Part shown: in pieces, positions 50,861-60,098 of the stretch | Position numbering within the stretch: the first letter of the stretch is position 1 | Layout of the letters: each line of letters opens with the position of its first letter | Assembly (NCBI GenBank): GCA_965249185.1 | Contig: CBDFLS010000001.1 | Span: forward strand, 124,001-188,000 | Direction of reading: 5' to 3' | Length of the DNA stretch: 64,000 nt | DNA from: CBDFLS01 sp965249185 | GTDB lineage: Bacteria; Chloroflexota; Dehalococcoidia; Lucifugimonadales; Australimonadaceae | Translations under genes and position numbers: made by a program | The notes under the pieces: model-generated | Told to the model about the DNA's origin: nothing | The model's database searches: none | The model's input: the letters and a program-made list of their open reading frames with translations, nothing else

Positions 50861-52033
50861 ATGGCGCCGTACCGAGGCTTTGACCTTCTGGGGCTTGAGG
50901 AGTCGCTCACCGAAGAGGAGCGGCGTATCCGTGACACCGTCCGCGAGTTCGTGGAGCGCGAGGCCCTGCCCCTGATAACGCCCCATTTCCGGGATGGGAC
51001 CTTCCCCATGGAGCTCCTGCCGCGCCTGGCCGATATGGGACTCATGGGCGCCCATATCGAGGGGTACGGCTGCGCCGGAGTCAGCTCCGTGGCCTATGGC
51101 CTCATCATGCATGAGCTTGAGCGGGGGGACTCGGGCCTCCGCTCCGCCCTCTCGGTCCAGTCCTCGCTGACCATGAGCGCGCTCTACATGCACGGCTCCT
51201 CGGAGCAGAAGGAGCGTTACCTTCCGGAGATGGCGGCGGGCCGGGTGCTGGGCGCCTTCGCCCTGACGGAGCCGGGACACGGCAGCGACCCCGCCGGCAT
51301 GGAGACCCACGCGGAGCGCGTCAACGGCGGCTACCGGATCAGCGGCTCCAAGTTCTGGATCACCCACGCGCCCATCGCCGACTTCATCATCGTGTGGGCC
51401 AAGACGCAAGATGGCATCCGGGCCTTCATCGTGGAGCGGGACACGCCGGGCCTGACCACCGAGGAGGTCACAAACAAGCTCTCCATGCGCATAAGCATCA
51501 CCGGCGCGGTGGGCTTGGACGGTGTGGAGGTGCCGGAGGAGAACATGCTGCCCGGCTCCACCCGGGGTCTGGGCGCGGCGCTCTCCTGCCTCAATTTCGC
51601 CCGCATCGGCATCGTCTGGGGGACCATGGGAGCCGCCTCGGCCTGTCTCCACGAGGCCCTGGAGTACACCAAGGGCCGCGTCCAGTTCTCCCGGCCCATC
51701 GCCGCCTACCAGCTCGTCCAGGCCAAGCTGGCCGACATGGCCACCGCCATCTCCCAGGGTCAGCTCATGTCGTATCACCTGAGCAGGCTCAAGGACCAAG
51801 GCAGGCTCCACCACACCCATACCAGCATGGCCAAGTACACCAACGCCCAGAACGCCCTCGACGTGGCGCGCACTTGCAGGGACCTCATGGGCGCCGCGGG
51901 CATCCTCGATGACTTCTGCGTCATGCGGCACCTGATGAACCTGGAGACGGTGAACACCTACGAGGGGACCCGGCACGTCCACCAGCTCGTGCTGGGCCGT
52001 CACCTGACGGGCATCTCCGCCTTCGCCGGATAG
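50861..52033 (+). CDS. Acyl-CoA dehydrogenase, glutaryl-CoA-dehydrogenase-like
   Basis: 390 residues. FALTEPGHGSDPAGMETHA is the FAD-binding block, VQFSRPIAAYQLVQAKLADM is conserved in the C-domain, and the catalytic Glu is in NTYEGTRHVHQLVLGR. Overall it matches glutaryl-CoA dehydrogenases (oxidation and decarboxylation to crotonyl-CoA) better than straight-chain enzymes, but the substrate is inferred. It diverges from the epimerase, with 148 bases between starts. Confidence 0.87.
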   Translation: MAPYRGFDLLGLEESLTEEERRIRDTVREFVEREALPLITPHFRDGTFPMELLPRLADMGLMGAHIEGYGCAGVSSVAYGLIMHELERGDSGLRSALSVQSSLTMSALYMHGSSEQKERYLPEMAAGRVLGAFALTEPGHGSDPAGMETHAERVNGGYRISGSKFWITHAPIADFIIVWAKTQDGIRAFIVERDTPGLTTEEVTNKLSMRISITGAVGLDGVEVPEENMLPGSTRGLGAALSCLNFARIGIVWGTMGAASACLHEALEYTKGRVQFSRPIAAYQLVQAKLADMATAISQGQLMSYHLSRLKDQGRLHHTHTSMAKYTNAQNALDVARTCRDLMGAAGILDDFCVMRHLMNLETVNTYEGTRHVHQLVLGRHLTGISAFAG

Positions 52034-52132
52034 CGGCCGGTGGCGCGGGAGACCGGCCGCCGGTCCATGGGGCTGCGCCACGCAATCCATATGACCGAGC
52101 CTTTTTATGGCCTCGTCTTTTAAGGAACAGCC

Positions 52133-52696
52133 GTGAGCAGACGGCGGTGGGTTATCTATCTGCTCAGCCTCGTGCCGGCGGGCGCGCTGCTCGCCCTGCT
52201 GGCCTGGGGTTCCGCCAACTCAGGCGGCAACCCAGGCGGCACGCTGGTCAACAGCCGGCCGGGCGAGGAGGCCATCGATTCGCGTTCGGCGCCCAGTTTC
52301 GTGCTGGAGTCCCTGAGCGGCGGCCCCCCCGTGGACAGCGGCGCGCTGCTCGGCAAGATCGTCATGATCGACTTCTGGTCCTCCTGGTGTCCTCCCTGCC
52401 GGGCGGAGGCGTCGGACTTGGCCCAGGTCTACCGCGAGTATGAGGGCGCGCCGGTGGAGTTCGTAGGCGTGGCCATTTGGGATGTGCCCGAGGACGCGCG
52501 AGACCATCTTGAGCGGTTCAACGTCACCTACCTCAACGTGCTGGACGCCCGGGGAAAGGTGGCCGTCGACTACGGGGTGAAGGGTATCCCCGAGAAGTTC
52601 TTCCTGGACCGTCAGGGGACCATCGTGAAGAAGTACCTCGGGCCCATGGCCCCGGACACGCTCCGAAAGATACTCGACGATCTCTTGGCCTCCTGA
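52133..52696 (+). CDS. TlpA/ResA-like thioredoxin-fold protein, membrane-anchored
   Basis: 187 residues from a GTG with AAGGAAC upstream. One N-terminal helix (VIYLLSLVPAGALLALLAWG) anchors it and the redox motif is WSSWCPPCRAEASDL. VDYGVKGIPEKFFLDRQGTIVKKYLGPM carries the cis-Pro strand. It reduces or shuttles disulfides outside the membrane, for example in cytochrome c maturation. It stands 17 bases before mutY without functional connection. Confidence 0.88.
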   Translation: MSRRRWVIYLLSLVPAGALLALLAWGSANSGGNPGGTLVNSRPGEEAIDSRSAPSFVLESLSGGPPVDSGALLGKIVMIDFWSSWCPPCRAEASDLAQVYREYEGAPVEFVGVAIWDVPEDARDHLERFNVTYLNVLDARGKVAVDYGVKGIPEKFFLDRQGTIVKKYLGPMAPDTLRKILDDLLAS

Positions 52697-52712
52697 TAAG
52701 CGAGGCGCCTCC

Positions 52713-53651
52713 TTGACGCAGACCGCCGCCGCCAAACGCCTCCATCCCGCCGCCCGGAGCCTCCATGCGGCCGCCCGGAAGTGGTACGCGAGCCACGCCC
52801 GGGACCTGCCGTGGCGGCGCACCCGCGACCCCTACGCCCTGCTGGTGGCCGAGGTGATGCTCCAGCAGACCCAAGTGGACCGGGTGGCGCCGAAGCACAC
52901 CGAGTTTCTGGAGCGGTTCCCCAGCCTGGAATCCCTGGCCAAAGCCTCGCCGGGCGATGTCATCCGCGCGTGGAGTCCGCTGGGCTATAACGGGCGGGCC
53001 GTGCGGCTCCACCGCCTGGCCCAAACGGTGGTGCGCGAGCACGGCGGCCGCCTGCCCCGGAGCAAAGAGGAGCTCCGGCTGCTGCCGGGCCTGGGGCCTT
53101 ACACGGCGGCGGCGCTGGCCAGCTTCGCCTTCGGCGCGAGAGTGGCTGTGCTGGACACGAACATTTACCGGGTACTCAGCCGCGTGGCATTCGGCGTGGA
53201 GCCGCCGTCCAAGCGTGACATCGAGGCCGTGGCCGGGGCGTGGCTGCCCCGGCGCGACGCGGCCATGTGGCATCAGGCGCTCATGGATATCGGCGCCACC
53301 ATCTGCACCGCCGCCCGCCCCCAGTGCTCCGTGTGCCCCCTGCGGCCGTATTGCCGGGCCGCGCCGGACCTGCAAGGAGCGGACCGCCGGAGGCTGGCCG
53401 AGGCCTCGGTCCCCTACACTCCCAAGCAGCCGGCCTTTGCCGGCTCCTCCCGCTTCTACCGTGGACGAATCGTCGAGGCGCTGCGAGCCCTCCCGGCGGG
53501 CGGCTCCATGGAACTGGCCGTGCTCGGCCGTGCCGTGCGCTCAGACTTCGATCCTGAGAAGGACGCCCCGTGGCTTCAGGAGATATTGGCCGGCCTAACC
53601 CGCGACGGCCTGGTCCGGCTCCAGAGCCCTACCCTCGCCTCCCTGCCCTGA
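52713..53651 (+). CDS. mutY: A/G-specific adenine glycosylase, MutY-like (no NUDIX tail)
   Basis: 312 residues from a TTG start with GAGGCG upstream. The helix-hairpin-helix region is LLPGLGPYTAAALASFAFG, the catalytic Asp is in VAVLDTNIYRVL, the catalytic Glu in LLVAEVMLQQTQVDRV, and the 4Fe-4S ligands are in CTAARPQCSVCPLRPYC. It removes A opposite 8-oxoG. The C-terminal part is short and unlike the NUDIX-like domain of typical MutY. It converges on the Ham1-like gene. Confidence 0.87.
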   Translation: MTQTAAAKRLHPAARSLHAAARKWYASHARDLPWRRTRDPYALLVAEVMLQQTQVDRVAPKHTEFLERFPSLESLAKASPGDVIRAWSPLGYNGRAVRLHRLAQTVVREHGGRLPRSKEELRLLPGLGPYTAAALASFAFGARVAVLDTNIYRVLSRVAFGVEPPSKRDIEAVAGAWLPRRDAAMWHQALMDIGATICTAARPQCSVCPLRPYCRAAPDLQGADRRRLAEASVPYTPKQPAFAGSSRFYRGRIVEALRALPAGGSMELAVLGRAVRSDFDPEKDAPWLQEILAGLTRDGLVRLQSPTLASLP

Positions 53652-53667
53652 GGGTGCGCGGCTCGCG

Positions 53668-54345
53668 TCACCGCGTGGCGGGACCTCGGCGCTTATCCTC
53701 AAGCAAGCCCTCCACCAGCCGCCGGAGACGCGGACGGAGTTGGAGCCACGGGGCCTCGGCGGCCTCCATCTCGGCCTCTGTCAGCCTCCAGTACCGCTTT
53801 CCGTCAAGAGGCGAGAGCCAGAGGCCGGTCACCCAGAAGCCCTGGGGCGTCTCCGGCGCGGGCTCGAACGAGCCGGCCAGCAAGCCGTGAAGCCCCTCAG
53901 CCTGCCATGCGCCCAGCACCGTCCCGCCGCGCGCCACCGCCAGCGCCTCGGCGAAGGAGACCCGCCGCGCCTCTCCGTAGTACGGCCGCATCAGCTCCAG
54001 CATCCGCTCGGCCCGCTGCCGGTCGTCAAGGCCTTCGCCCATCGCGCGGCGGGTCGTGAGGCTGCTCCAGGCGCCTTGCAGCGCCGGCACCACCAGGCCG
54101 CCGTCGCTGGCCACGGCCAGCCCTCCAACCGCCTGGGACCAGGCCACTGCCTTCTCACGGGCGTTTTCCAGGTGCGTCGAGCCGTCCTCCAAAACGGTGG
54201 GGGGCTTCGCGACCCGATCGGGGTAGCTGAAGCGCAGCGGAAGCCCGGCGAAGAGGCCTCGAATCTGCTCTGCCTTGGCCTGGTTGCGCGTGGCCAACAG
54301 GATGGAGAGTTCCGTACGCTTCGCGCTCACCGGCGGGGGGCTCAT
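53668..54345 (-). CDS. Ham1/RdgB-like non-canonical purine NTP pyrophosphatase
   Basis: 225 residues from the ATG at 54345, which overlaps the mutL stop as ATGA. ILLATRNQAKAEQIRGLF, STHLENAREKAVAW and LAVASDGGLVVPALQGAWSSL follow the Ham1 order of motifs, although the usual DDSGL reads SDGGL. It would hydrolyse ITP/XTP. Cotranslation with mutL, and mutY just beyond, makes a DNA-integrity cluster. Confidence 0.8.
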   Translation of the reverse strand: MSPPPVSAKRTELSILLATRNQAKAEQIRGLFAGLPLRFSYPDRVAKPPTVLEDGSTHLENAREKAVAWSQAVGGLAVASDGGLVVPALQGAWSSLTTRRAMGEGLDDRQRAERMLELMRPYYGEARRVSFAEALAVARGGTVLGAWQAEGLHGLLAGSFEPAPETPQGFWVTGLWLSPLDGKRYWRLTEAEMEAAEAPWLQLRPRLRRLVEGLLEDKRRGPATR

Positions 54346-56087
54346 GTGCGACGGAACTCGCGGTCCAGGGCGCCCCTGCTGAGATGGACGGTCGTGGGCC
54401 GGCCGTGGGGACAATGACGGGGGTTCTCGGCTGATTCGAGGGCCGCGACCAGGGAGACCAGCTCCTGCTGGTCCAGCGCCATGCCCGCGCGGACGGCGCT
54501 GTGACATGCGATGGAGACGGCCAGGGTCCGGTGGGGCGAGCCGAAGGAGACCGGCTGCTCCCGCATCAGGTCCAGCATCTCTCCCAGAAGCCGCCCCAGG
54601 GATACCTGGCGGGCCACGGCGGGCACCGTCCGGACCAGCCACGTGTCGTCGCCGAAGGGCTCCACCTGGAACCCATAGGCCTGCAGCAGCGGCAGCGTCT
54701 GCTCCACCACCTCGAGCTGCTCCAGCGTGAGGTCCAGGGGCAGGGGCTCCAGAAGCGCCTGGACCTCGGGCTGGCGTTCCTCCCACTGACGCAGAAGCCG
54801 CTCGAATAGCACCTGCTCGTGGGCGGCGTGCTGGTCGATGAGATAGATGCCGTCGGGGCCCTCCGCCACCACGTAGAGGTTGGCCATCTGTCCCATCACT
54901 CGAAGCGCGGGCATGACCGACACGGTGGCGCCAGGGGCGCTGGGCATGCCCGAGGCCGAGGGCGGAGACTCCGTGGGGACCGTGAACTGAAGCGCCTGAG
55001 CGCGACCGGCCTCCTGCACGGTGTCCGGCGGCGGCGATGGAACAAGGGCTTCGGTTATAGGCGACCCACCCACCAGCGTCTCCCGGACGGCCCGCTGCAC
55101 GCTGGAGAAGGCGTCGCCCTCGCGGGCGAAGCGCACCTCGCGCTTCGTCGGGTGCACGTTCACGTCCACCTCTGCCGTGGGCACCTCCAGAAAGAGCGCG
55201 GCCACGGGGTAGCGTCCCACGGTGAGGAAACCCTGGTATGCCTCCTCCACGGCCACCTGGAGTAGCCTGCTCTGGACCCATCGCCTGTTCACAAAGAAGC
55301 TGGCGCCCGCCCGGTTGGACCTGGACACGCTGGCGGGGCCGATGAGTCCCCGCACCACGTACGCCGCCCGTTCCGGCGCGGAGACCTCCAGCAGCGCGCC
55401 GGCCAGCTCGGGGCCGTGGACCGCCGCCATCACGTCCCGGAGCGAGCCATTGCCCGCTGTCTGGAGCACCAGCCTGCCGCCCGCGCGCAGGGTGAACTGG
55501 ACGGACGGATGGGCCAGCGCGAGATGGCCGACCGCCTGGTGGACACGGGAGCCCTCGGACGCGGGTGAGCGGAGGTACTTGCGCCGCGCCGGGAGGTTGT
55601 GGAAAAGCCGCTCCACCAGCACCGACGTTCCGGGCGCGCCGGCGGCCTTTGCCTCGCGGACGACGCTGCTCCTCTCCAACTCGATGCTCGTGGCCGCATC
55701 CCCATCGGCGGGACGGGTGACCATGATCACGCGGGCCGCGGCGGCGATGCTGGGGAGCGCCTCGCCTCGAAAGCCGAGGGTGGCTATGCGGTCCAGGTCC
55801 TCGACCCCCTGGAGCTTGCTGGTGGCGTGGCGGGCGAAGGCCAGCGCGACTTCGTCGCTGGGGATGCCGCCGCCGTTGTCCGTCACACGGATGCTCTCGG
55901 TCCCACCCTGGACCAATTCGATAGCGATGCTGGAGGCGCCCGCATCCAGGGCGTTCTCCACCAGCTCTTTGACCACGGAGGCGGGGCGCTCCACCACCTC
56001 TCCGGCGGCGATAGCTGCCGCGACATCGAGCGAAAGCACCCGAATGGCCACGTTATCCGCTCCACGTGCGCTGGGGTTCGGGCTCAT
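54342..56087 (-). CDS. mutL: DNA mismatch repair protein MutL
   Basis: 581 residues from the ATG at 56087. A GTG at 56051 with GGAGCG six bases upstream would give the more usual start AIRVLSLDVAAAIAAGEVVERP. The GHKL ATPase motifs are ELVENALDAGA, DNGGGIPSDEVALAFARHATSK, IATLGFRGEALPSIAA and GTSVLVERLFHNLPAR. The C-terminal domain (from LRVMGQMANLYVVAEGPDGIYLIDQHAAHEQVLFE) is present and ends ENPRHCPHGRPT. No mutS is in the window. Confidence 0.95.
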   Translation of the reverse strand: MSPNPSARGADNVAIRVLSLDVAAAIAAGEVVERPASVVKELVENALDAGASSIAIELVQGGTESIRVTDNGGGIPSDEVALAFARHATSKLQGVEDLDRIATLGFRGEALPSIAAAARVIMVTRPADGDAATSIELERSSVVREAKAAGAPGTSVLVERLFHNLPARRKYLRSPASEGSRVHQAVGHLALAHPSVQFTLRAGGRLVLQTAGNGSLRDVMAAVHGPELAGALLEVSAPERAAYVVRGLIGPASVSRSNRAGASFFVNRRWVQSRLLQVAVEEAYQGFLTVGRYPVAALFLEVPTAEVDVNVHPTKREVRFAREGDAFSSVQRAVRETLVGGSPITEALVPSPPPDTVQEAGRAQALQFTVPTESPPSASGMPSAPGATVSVMPALRVMGQMANLYVVAEGPDGIYLIDQHAAHEQVLFERLLRQWEERQPEVQALLEPLPLDLTLEQLEVVEQTLPLLQAYGFQVEPFGDDTWLVRTVPAVARQVSLGRLLGEMLDLMREQPVSFGSPHRTLAVSIACHSAVRAGMALDQQELVSLVAALESAENPRHCPHGRPTTVHLSRGALDREFRRT

Positions 56088-56289
56088 ATCGGGACTCCAC
56101 GGCGTCGGGTGGGCAAATTGTACGAAAGAGGCCTTGGCGGCTGCAACGAAGTGCTATCTTACCCCAGTGAGGCGCCGTCCACCGCCTGAGACAAGGGCCT
56201 TCGCGACGGAGCGCCGCATTGAAGCCTTTTTTACTGCTATGCTGTCGGCTACTTTGGGCGTGGGAGGAGCAGTGATGTGGATACTTTTG

Positions 56290-57133
56290 GGGTATAGTCC
56301 CAAAACAGCCACCTGTGAGAGAATGGTGGCATGGGACGGAAGATTGGGTGCCCTCGATGTCAACACGCCAAGAGCTGGGGCATTCGGCGAGGTAAGAGTC
56401 GTTGTGCAGCCTGCCACTACGAGTGGGTGCCCAGGGCGCTGCCGCTTCGGTTGTCGCCAGGGGAGTGGCGGCGACTGTTGCGCTGGTTCGTCTTGGGGCA
56501 GAGTGCCGAGGTGATTGCCCAGGAGGCCCGCCTGGAGCGAAAGCGAGTCCTGCGAGCCCTGATCGTGGTGCGCCAGGCCATGGTCCGGGACGTTCCCCAT
56601 GTCTTCTCCGGCGTGGTGGAGGTCGACGAGACCTACCTGGGAGGTTCCTGGCGCAACAGGCGCCTGGCAAAGCGTGTTCAGGGCACGAAGCGGGGCCGTG
56701 GAACCACTAAGCAAGCTGTCTTTGGGATCCTGTGTCGAGGTGGCCTGGTGTGGGCGCAAGTGGTACCTAACGTGGAAGCCAAGACGCTGCTGCCGCTCCT
56801 GCACCAACGCGTGCAACGTGGCTCCATCGTCTGCTCGGACACCTTTACAGCTACACGGGCGTCGCAGCGGGGGGCTACGTCCATCGGCTTGTGGACCACA
56901 GCCAGGCGTTCAGCGATCGGCAAGGGAGCCACGTCAACGGCTTGGAGGGCTTCTGGGGTTATCTCAAGCGGCGTCTGGCAGCCAAAGGGGGAGTCCGCCG
57001 AGAACGGCTGCCCCTCTATCTTGCTGAGTATGTCTGGCGCTACAATCATCGGCGTCTGTTGGGACCAGAACAGGTTAAGACATTGTTCAAGCTGCTTCAA
57101 AGCTAATCCGGTGGCTAAAACGGGACTTTACCC
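56290..57133 (+). mobile_element. IS1595-family insertion sequence, copy 3 (one base shorter)
   Basis: 844 bp with the same inverted ends as copies 1 and 2. A perfect 8-bp target duplication TACTTTTG lies at 56282-56289 and 57134-57141. One C is missing in the transposase gene at CTTTACAGCTAC, where the other copies read CTTTACCAGCTAC. Confidence 0.93.
56331..57106 (+). pseudogene. IS1595-family transposase, frameshifted
   Basis: The first 172 residues match the intact transposases up to VCSDTFTA, then a one-base deletion near 56848 shifts the frame. The correct downstream frame (from VDHSQAFSDRQGSHVNGLEG, to KTLFKLLQS) is intact but out of phase. The N203/E206 block is thus lost. Mobility would depend on the other copies. 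Confidence 0.9.
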
Positions 57134-57505
57134 TACTTTTGTTGGTAGGGCTCGCGGCGTTGGCGGTTATCGAGGCGCAGGCATTCATGAATGTGGCTGC
57201 TATTTCGGAAGTGCGGCTTTTGCTGGAGCCTTGGCGCGCGCCGGCAGGCGCGGCCATCGCGTTCAGCTTTCTGAACACGTTGGCGCTGATCATCGTTGTG
57301 GCAACGAAGCCGTGGGGCTCGTACGTCAGGTGGGTTGGCCGTGGACGTGCAAAACGCGAGGCAAAGAAAAACCCCCAGCCGTAGCTAGAGGGCTTGTGCA
57401 ATTCTAACGCTATCCTTGGAAGGAGTTGTACCTGTTTTGAAGGGCAGGAGTTACCTAACCAATTCTCGCTTGGTCCCTATCTTCACTTGATGCAACGAGG
57501 CGTCC

Positions 57506-57976
57506 GTGGTTGAAGCGCTCCTTCTGATCGTCCGCTGGCTCCACGCCATGGCCGCCGTTGCCTGGGTGGGGGGCGGCATTTTCTACTGGTTCGTCGTTAG
57601 ACCGGCCATCGAAAACGATTTGGCGGTGATCGGCTCCAGCGGCTTTGGGCCCCGGTTTCGTCAGCTTGTCCTGCTGGCTATGTGGATGCTGACCATCAGC
57701 GGAATCGTTCTCACCCTGGACCGGCTATCGGCGGAAACGGCTACCCCCACCTATTTCGCCGTCCTTATGTTCAAGGTGACCGTGGCGGGGTGGATGTTCG
57801 CCATCGTTTGGGGACGAGGGCGCGGCGCTCCCGTTCGGCGGCCAGCCGGCGAAGGGCGCCTGCGAACCGTGGTGGGCGCCCTTACCAACGTGAATGCCGT
57901 GCTGGTGCTTGGGCCCGTGGTCTTCTTTGCATCCGACCTCCTGCGTCTCCTGGTGGAGCGGGGATTGGCCAGCTAG
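57506..57976 (+). CDS. CopD/DUF2269-like four-helix membrane protein
   Basis: 156 residues from a GTG with GAGGCG upstream. Four hydrophobic helices are visible. The first has RWLHAMAAVAWVGGGIFYWFVV, with the His and the WVGG pattern typical of CopD/DUF2269 membrane proteins. Members may bind heme or copper. It precedes a Trm112-like gene by 89 bases on the same strand. Confidence 0.72.
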   Translation: MVEALLLIVRWLHAMAAVAWVGGGIFYWFVVRPAIENDLAVIGSSGFGPRFRQLVLLAMWMLTISGIVLTLDRLSAETATPTYFAVLMFKVTVAGWMFAIVWGRGRGAPVRRPAGEGRLRTVVGALTNVNAVLVLGPVVFFASDLLRLLVERGLAS

Positions 57977-58065
57977 AATGGGCTGCCGGGAGGGTGACGG
58001 CCGGACCGGAAACCCGGTGCGGTGCCCCGTGCCGTGCCCCGGTGCGGTGTAAGGAGAGTGACTCG

Positions 58066-58248
58066 ATGCGACGAGAGCTGATGGAAGTGCTGGCCTGCCC
58101 CGTATGCAAGGGCCAACTGGAGCTGGTGGTGGAGCAGGAGGAGGGCGAGGAGGTGATGACCGGACATCTGATCTGTCAGGCCTGCAACGAGACGTACCCG
58201 ATTGAGGACTCCATCCCCAATCTGCTTCCGCCCCATCTCCGGAGCTAG
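58066..58248 (+). CDS. Trm112-family zinc-finger-like protein
   Basis: 60 residues with AAGGAGAG ahead of the ATG. C11-xx-C14 in LACPVCKG and C37-xx-C40 in ICQACNETYPIED form the zinc knuckle. IEDSIPNLLPP is the family ending. In other organisms Trm112 activates methyltransferases; bacterial members are of unknown role and often stand alone. Confidence 0.88.
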   Translation: MRRELMEVLACPVCKGQLELVVEQEEGEEVMTGHLICQACNETYPIEDSIPNLLPPHLRS

Positions 58249-58469
58249 CGCCGTCACCACCGTTTTCAAGGGTGTGGCGGTGGAGCGTGGAGGAGCGATA
58301 GGGATGTGGGTAGCCGGATGGCGGCCCGCTTATCCTATCCTCCGAGGCCGGCGTGGCCGCGGGCCGCAGCCTTGAAATTCGTTCAATCAGTTCATCGCTT
58401 TGCTTGATGCAGCGGCATGCTGGTGCTAGCATGATGAAGACTTAGACGTACGTAGAATGGCGAAGCGCG

Positions 58470-60032
58470 ATGGCTGTTCAGAAAAAGACGAACGAGAAGC
58501 TCGAGGAGCTGCAACAGAGGCAGGAGGCGGCCAAGCTCGCCGGCGGCCGCGGGCGCGTCGAGCAGCAGCACGCCAAAGGCAAACTGACGGCCCGAGAGCG
58601 GATCGAGCTGCTGGTCGACCCCGGCAGCTTCGAGGAGACAGACGCTTTCGTTGCCCACCGGACCAGGGAGTTCGGCACCGAGGAGCGGCGGTACCCGGGC
58701 GATGCGGTGGTCACCGGCTACACTCGGATCAACGGCCGACCCACCTACCTATATGCGCATGACTTCACCGTGTTCGGTGGCTCTCTCTCAGAGGTGGTCG
58801 CCGAGAAGATCTGCAAGATCATGGATATGGCCATGAAGAGCGGAGTTCCGGTGGTTGGGCTGGCCGACTCCGGCGGCGCGCGCATCCAGGAGGGTGTCAA
58901 GAGCCTGGCAGGCTATGGGGACATCTTTCTGCGCAACACCCTGGCTTCCGGCGTCATCCCTCAGATCTCGGCCATCCTCGGCCCGTCGGCCGGCGGCGCC
59001 GTCTACTCGCCCGCCATCACCGACTTCACCTTGATGGTCAAGGGGATCTCCCAGATGTTCGTCACGGGCCCGGATGTGGTCCGGTCGGTCATGGGAGAGG
59101 AGATCACCCACGAGCAGCTCGGCGGCGCGGGTAGCCATGCGCTGCTCTCCGGCGTGGCCCATTTCGCGCTGGACTCCGAAGAGGAGTGCATGGAGACCAT
59201 TCGCCACCTCCTCAGCTTCCTGCCCCAGAACAACCTCGACGATCCGCCTTTAGGCGAGATGGGCGACGATCCGGACCGGGCCGACGAGGAGCTGCGGACC
59301 ATCGTCCCCGACGACTCCACTAAAGCCTACGACATGAAGCGGGTCATCGAGCGGGTGATAGACGACGGCGAGTTTCTGGAGGTCCACCGGGAGTTCGCGC
59401 CCAACATCATCGTCGGCTTTGCCAGGCTCATGGGGCGGAGCGTGGGAATCGTGGCCCAGCAGCCCGCCCACGTGGCTGGAGTCATCGACAGCAACGCGGC
59501 CATCAAGGCCGCCCGCTTCGTCCGCTTCTGCGATGCATTCAACATTCCAATAGTCACCTTCGTGGACGTTCCAGGCTTCATGCCGGGCAAGGAGCAGGAG
59601 CACGGCGGCATCATCCGCCACGGCGCCAAGCTGCTGTATGCCTACGCCGAGGCCACGGTGCCTAAGCTCACGGTCATCACGCGCAAGGCCTACGGCGGCG
59701 CCTACGTGGTCATGGGGAGCAAGCACCTCCGCAGCGATGTGAACTTCGCCTGGCCCACCGCCGAGATCGCCGTCATGGGCCCCGATGCCGCCATCAATAT
59801 CGTGTACCGGGAGCGCATCGCCGAGGCCCAGAACCCGGAGGCGACCCGCGCCGCGCTCATAGAGGAGTACCGCGAGCACTTCGCCAACCCCTATGTGGCC
59901 GCCGAGCACGGCTACCTGGATGCCGTGATCGACCCCGCCGAGACGCGGCCTAAGCTCATCCGCGCGCTGGACATGCTGCAGAACAAGCGCGACTCACTCC
60001 CACCCAAGAAGCACGGGAATATCCCTCTCTAA
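58470..60032 (+). CDS. pccB: Acyl-CoA carboxylase carboxyltransferase subunit (propionyl-CoA type)
   Basis: 520 residues, the normal length. Two crotonase-fold halves are present: the N-half has SGGARIQEGVKSLAGYGDIF and GPSAGGAVYSPAITDF, the C-half has VTFVDVPGFMPGKEQEHGGIIRHGAKLLYAY and RKAYGGAYVVMGSK. This is the PccB/AccD5 pattern, moving CO2 from biotin to propionyl- or acetyl-CoA. The biotin carboxylase/carrier subunit is not in the window, but birA is. A strong terminator follows. Confidence 0.92.
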   Translation: MAVQKKTNEKLEELQQRQEAAKLAGGRGRVEQQHAKGKLTARERIELLVDPGSFEETDAFVAHRTREFGTEERRYPGDAVVTGYTRINGRPTYLYAHDFTVFGGSLSEVVAEKICKIMDMAMKSGVPVVGLADSGGARIQEGVKSLAGYGDIFLRNTLASGVIPQISAILGPSAGGAVYSPAITDFTLMVKGISQMFVTGPDVVRSVMGEEITHEQLGGAGSHALLSGVAHFALDSEEECMETIRHLLSFLPQNNLDDPPLGEMGDDPDRADEELRTIVPDDSTKAYDMKRVIERVIDDGEFLEVHREFAPNIIVGFARLMGRSVGIVAQQPAHVAGVIDSNAAIKAARFVRFCDAFNIPIVTFVDVPGFMPGKEQEHGGIIRHGAKLLYAYAEATVPKLTVITRKAYGGAYVVMGSKHLRSDVNFAWPTAEIAVMGPDAAINIVYRERIAEAQNPEATRAALIEEYREHFANPYVAAEHGYLDAVIDPAETRPKLIRALDMLQNKRDSLPPKKHGNIPL

Positions 60033-60036
60033 CAGA

Positions 60037-60071
60037 AAGAGGCCGGGGGAAACACCCCGGCCTCTTCTTTT
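60037..60071. terminator. Bidirectional rho-independent terminator
   Basis: A perfect 12-bp stem AAGAGGCCGGGG / CCCCGGCCTCTT with a six-base loop is followed by CTTTT on the plus strand and by TCTGTT on the minus strand. It lies between the converging carboxyltransferase and hydrolase genes. Confidence 0.9.
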
Positions 60072-60098
60072 GCGAGCGCTGTGTAGAGAACGCGCTTC

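Larger units (their letters stand above)
56275..57384 (+). pseudogene. Small two-helix membrane protein split by IS copy 3
   Basis: Removing the IS and one target copy joins ATG 56275 (MWILL, with GGAGGAGC five bases upstream) to 57142 in frame. This gives an 85-residue protein with two hydrophobic helices (LVGLAALAVIEAQAF and AIAFSFLNTLALIIVVATKPW) and a basic tail (RWVGRGRAKREAKKNPQP). The function is unknown. The insertion falls after codon 5. A TTG at 57139, inside the target copy, could restart it. Confidence 0.7.

Noticed and set aside
55222..56514. Long plus-strand frame opposite mutL running into IS copy 3
   Set aside because: It is antisense to a clear mutL and composed of low-information Ala/Ser/Thr sequence.
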